Below, piece by piece: positions 62,260-64,000 of a stretch of 64,000 bases of DNA. Source of the stretch: an uncultured Lachnospiraceae bacterium (GTDB taxonomy: Bacteria > Bacillota > Clostridia > Lachnospirales > Lachnospiraceae); the NCBI GenBank assembly GCA_910577675.1, contig CAJTOR010000015.1, positions 1-64,000 of the forward strand, in the 5' to 3' direction. A program made the position numbers and the translations under genes. The notes below the pieces were generated by a model. That model had not been told where the DNA came from. It was given only the letters and a program-made list of their open reading frames with translations, and did no database searches. Numbering within the stretch: position 1 is the first letter of the stretch; each line of letters starts with the position of its first letter.

Positions 62260-63882
62260 ATGAAATTAAAGAAATTGATGGGCATGGCTCTGGCTTCCTC
62301 CCTCGCAATCAGTTCTCTTTCTGCATGTGGGGACAAGGAAACCGGTAACACGACAACACCTACACCGGAACCTACCGCTACAACGGCACCGGCGAACACA
62401 CCTACACCGGAACCTACCGATGACCCGGAGGCATCAGGTGTCCTTACTGCCACCCCGGCACCGACCGAGGAAGCAAAGGACCCGAACATTATTTACTCCT
62501 ATGACGGCTCCGCGAAATCCCAGGCACTTTACTTCCAGGACCGCGGCGGCGCGAGGGCAAGATGGATCAATACGGACGGGCATGACAGCGGCGAGTGCTT
62601 TTCTATTATCGGGCGCAGTGAAAGCTGGCACGGCGTTTCGCTCAGCATCCCGGACGACTGCATCGGCAAAGTCCTGCATGTTTCCTACTGGGCAAAGCAT
62701 GAGGTAGGGGAACCGATCACGATTTCAGCCACCCTCCAGGTAACGAAGCCGGACGGCACCAGCGGCTGGCCGGAACGCGCAAGCAACGAGGCTGTCCCAT
62801 CCGGCGAGTGGGTACTTATCGAGAACGATGTGCCGGTTTACGCGGATGTCACCAGCCCGGTACTCTGCTGGGAAGCAACCGATACATATGATTTTTGCAT
62901 TGATGATGTGGTTGTCAAAATCGTAGAGGGCGCAACGGCAGAAGCACAGTACCAGGATCTTGTTGTTGACAAGCCTGACATGTCAGCGGTTGAGAACATC
63001 TCCCTGACATTCAACGACGAAAACCTTTTCTTTGGAAAGCGCGGCGACGGCACACCTGCCATTGTTTCCGGCGGACACGACGATGATTTTGCAATGCAGG
63101 TTACCGGGCGCACCGCAACATGGAACGGCGCGGAAGTTGACCTTTCCGATTACAACCTTGCCGGCAGGACAGTCAATATCTCCTACTGGGTAAAGGTTGA
63201 GGAAGCAACCGAAATCAACGTAACACTCCAGGAGGATACTTCTGACGGTGCTGACACCGCTTACAACCGTCTTGCAAGTTCGGGCGACCTGACACCGGGC
63301 GAGTGGACACAGGTAACCGGCACAATTGAAGTTGGCGCTAACACCGTAAAACCGATCCTCTATTTTGAGTCCCCTTCCGAAACCGCAAGCTTCACCGTGG
63401 ATGAGGTGGTGATCTCGTTCAGCGCTGCTGCTGCGGCGGCTCCACTGGAGGATATCTCCCTGACATTCAACGACGAGAACCTTTTCTTCGCAAACCGCGG
63501 CGACGGCGTGCCTGCTATTGTTGCAGGCGGACATGACGATGATTTCGCAATGCAGGTTACCGGGCGCACCGCAACATGGAACGGCGCGGAAGTTGACCTT
63601 TCCGATTATAACCTTGCCGGTAAGACAATCAATATCTCCTACTGGGTAAAGGTTGAAGAGGCAACGGAAGTTAATGTTACACTCCAGGAAGATACAGCGG
63701 AGGGCGGCGATACCGCTTACAACCGCATTGCAAGTTCCGGTGAACTGGCTGCTGGGGAGTGGACACAGGTAACTGGTACAATCACCGTAGGTGAGAACAC
63801 CGTGAAACCGATCCTCTATTTTGAATCCCCTTCCGAAACCGCAAGTTTTACGGTGGATGAAGTAGTGATCTCGTTTAACTAG
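62260..63882 (+). CDS. Lipoprotein with three CBM-like modules
   Basis: The 540-residue protein has a lipoprotein signal with lipobox LSAC (about 19-22), a Thr/Pro linker with repeats of TPTPEPT, then three beta-sandwich modules (about 75-225, 245-388, 400-540). The modules look like CBM4/9-type carbohydrate-binding domains (DISGRTATWNGAEVDLSDY type blocks, shown here as VTGRTATWNGAEVDLSDY). Modules 2 and 3 are nearly identical in protein and DNA. No catalytic domain is seen, so it may be a surface glycan-binding protein. The role is inferred from the fold. Confidence 0.8.
   Translation: MKLKKLMGMALASSLAISSLSACGDKETGNTTTPTPEPTATTAPANTPTPEPTDDPEASGVLTATPAPTEEAKDPNIIYSYDGSAKSQALYFQDRGGARARWINTDGHDSGECFSIIGRSESWHGVSLSIPDDCIGKVLHVSYWAKHEVGEPITISATLQVTKPDGTSGWPERASNEAVPSGEWVLIENDVPVYADVTSPVLCWEATDTYDFCIDDVVVKIVEGATAEAQYQDLVVDKPDMSAVENISLTFNDENLFFGKRGDGTPAIVSGGHDDDFAMQVTGRTATWNGAEVDLSDYNLAGRTVNISYWVKVEEATEINVTLQEDTSDGADTAYNRLASSGDLTPGEWTQVTGTIEVGANTVKPILYFESPSETASFTVDEVVISFSAAAAAAPLEDISLTFNDENLFFANRGDGVPAIVAGGHDDDFAMQVTGRTATWNGAEVDLSDYNLAGKTINISYWVKVEEATEVNVTLQEDTAEGGDTAYNRIASSGELAAGEWTQVTGTITVGENTVKPILYFESPSETASFTVDEVVISFN
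62995..63420 (+). repeat. Direct repeat module 1 inside the lipoprotein gene
   Basis: The DNA from 62995-63420 is nearly the same as 63450-63880, with long identical runs such as the stretch around 63090-63140 and 63550-63600. The identity suggests recent duplication or gene conversion. Confidence 0.8.
63450..63880 (+). repeat. Direct repeat module 2 inside the lipoprotein gene
   Basis: Second copy of the carbohydrate-binding-like module, in frame with the first and joined to it by an Ala-rich linker. Confidence 0.8.
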
Positions 63883-63910
63883 GCTTTCCCATAATTTTCC
63901 ACTAAATAAA

Positions 63911-63938
63911 GAAAACCGCTGCAAAAGCAGCGGTTTTC
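63911..63938 (+). terminator. Terminator after the lipoprotein gene
   Basis: GAAAACCGCTGC and GCAGCGGTTTTC form a perfect 12-bp stem with a 4-nt loop, followed by TTTTT. It lies 29 bp after the stop codon. Confidence 0.9.
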
Positions 63939-64000
63939 TTTTTACCTCAATTTAATCCTTCTACCGGACAACTCCTGCCGCATATCCTGTAAAAATGGGA

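Noticed and set aside
62983..63924. 313-codon minus-strand frame opposite the lipoprotein gene
   Set aside because: Mirror of the repeated modules; its own repeats come from the sense gene.

Overview
The window looks like a chromosome segment of a Clostridia bacterium, most likely a Lachnospiraceae gut commensal (inference). The signs are a Tn1549-type conjugative element backbone, T-box and cobalamin riboswitch control, LuxS, a class B sortase with its own substrate, a subtilase, and a cytoplasmic GH2 beta-galactosidase. It has two parts: about 31.9 kb of an integrative and conjugative element (ICE), entirely on the minus strand, and about 32 kb of ordinary chromosome.

ICE part, read in its transcription direction from about 31.9 kb down to 1: parA and parB; a 2502-residue methylase-helicase fusion; a tiny ORF and a 464-residue element protein; a DUF3991/TOPRIM primase-like gene; accessory cargo (a DUF2806 protein, a fic gene tail, a small ORF and a RES-domain protein); a frameshifted second copy of the primase-like gene; a Fic protein with Gln in place of the catalytic His; a 0.6 kb hairpin-rich non-coding stretch that is the best oriT candidate; a ribbon-helix-helix relaxosome protein; two DUF5688 paralogs; a MobP-type relaxase that appears to start at ATT; two small element genes; the VirD4 coupling protein; a pilin-like protein and a DUF6133-like protein. 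The conjugation operon then meets a terminator. The core transfer ATPase (VirB4), VirB6 and the integrase are not in the window and presumably lie further left.

The most interesting locus is 1-5116. It is one tightly coupled minus-strand operon encoding a RloA-like AAA ATPase, a RloB-like TOPRIM protein, a CD-NTase-like nucleotidyltransferase ending in glycine, an E2-E1 fusion (Cap2-like) and a JAB/JAMM peptidase (Cap3-like, cut by the window edge). This is a type II CBASS core in which the upstream position often held by the effector is occupied by an AbiL/RloAB pair. A short palindrome sits between its start codon and the upstream region. Base composition changes near 3150, suggesting that two modules were joined.

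Chromosomal part: a subtilase whose C-terminus seems to have been rewritten by the element end; a lone receiver protein; a B12 uptake ABC system (btuF-btuC-btuD) under a cobalamin riboswitch; a PhoR/PhoB-like pair beside a Na/Pi cotransporter; a plus-strand GH2 beta-galactosidase; an AgrC/AgrA-like GHKL/LytTR pair; a VOC protein; a B12-dependent methionine synthase next to a homocysteine methyltransferase/MTHFR fusion; a 2-hydroxyacid dehydrogenase; a tandem HAD fusion; luxS; two small unknown genes; a sortase substrate and class B sortase; leuS with a T-box leader; and a lipoprotein with repeated carbohydrate-binding-like modules. B12 uptake, MetH, MTHFR and LuxS fit together as methionine and S-adenosylhomocysteine recycling.
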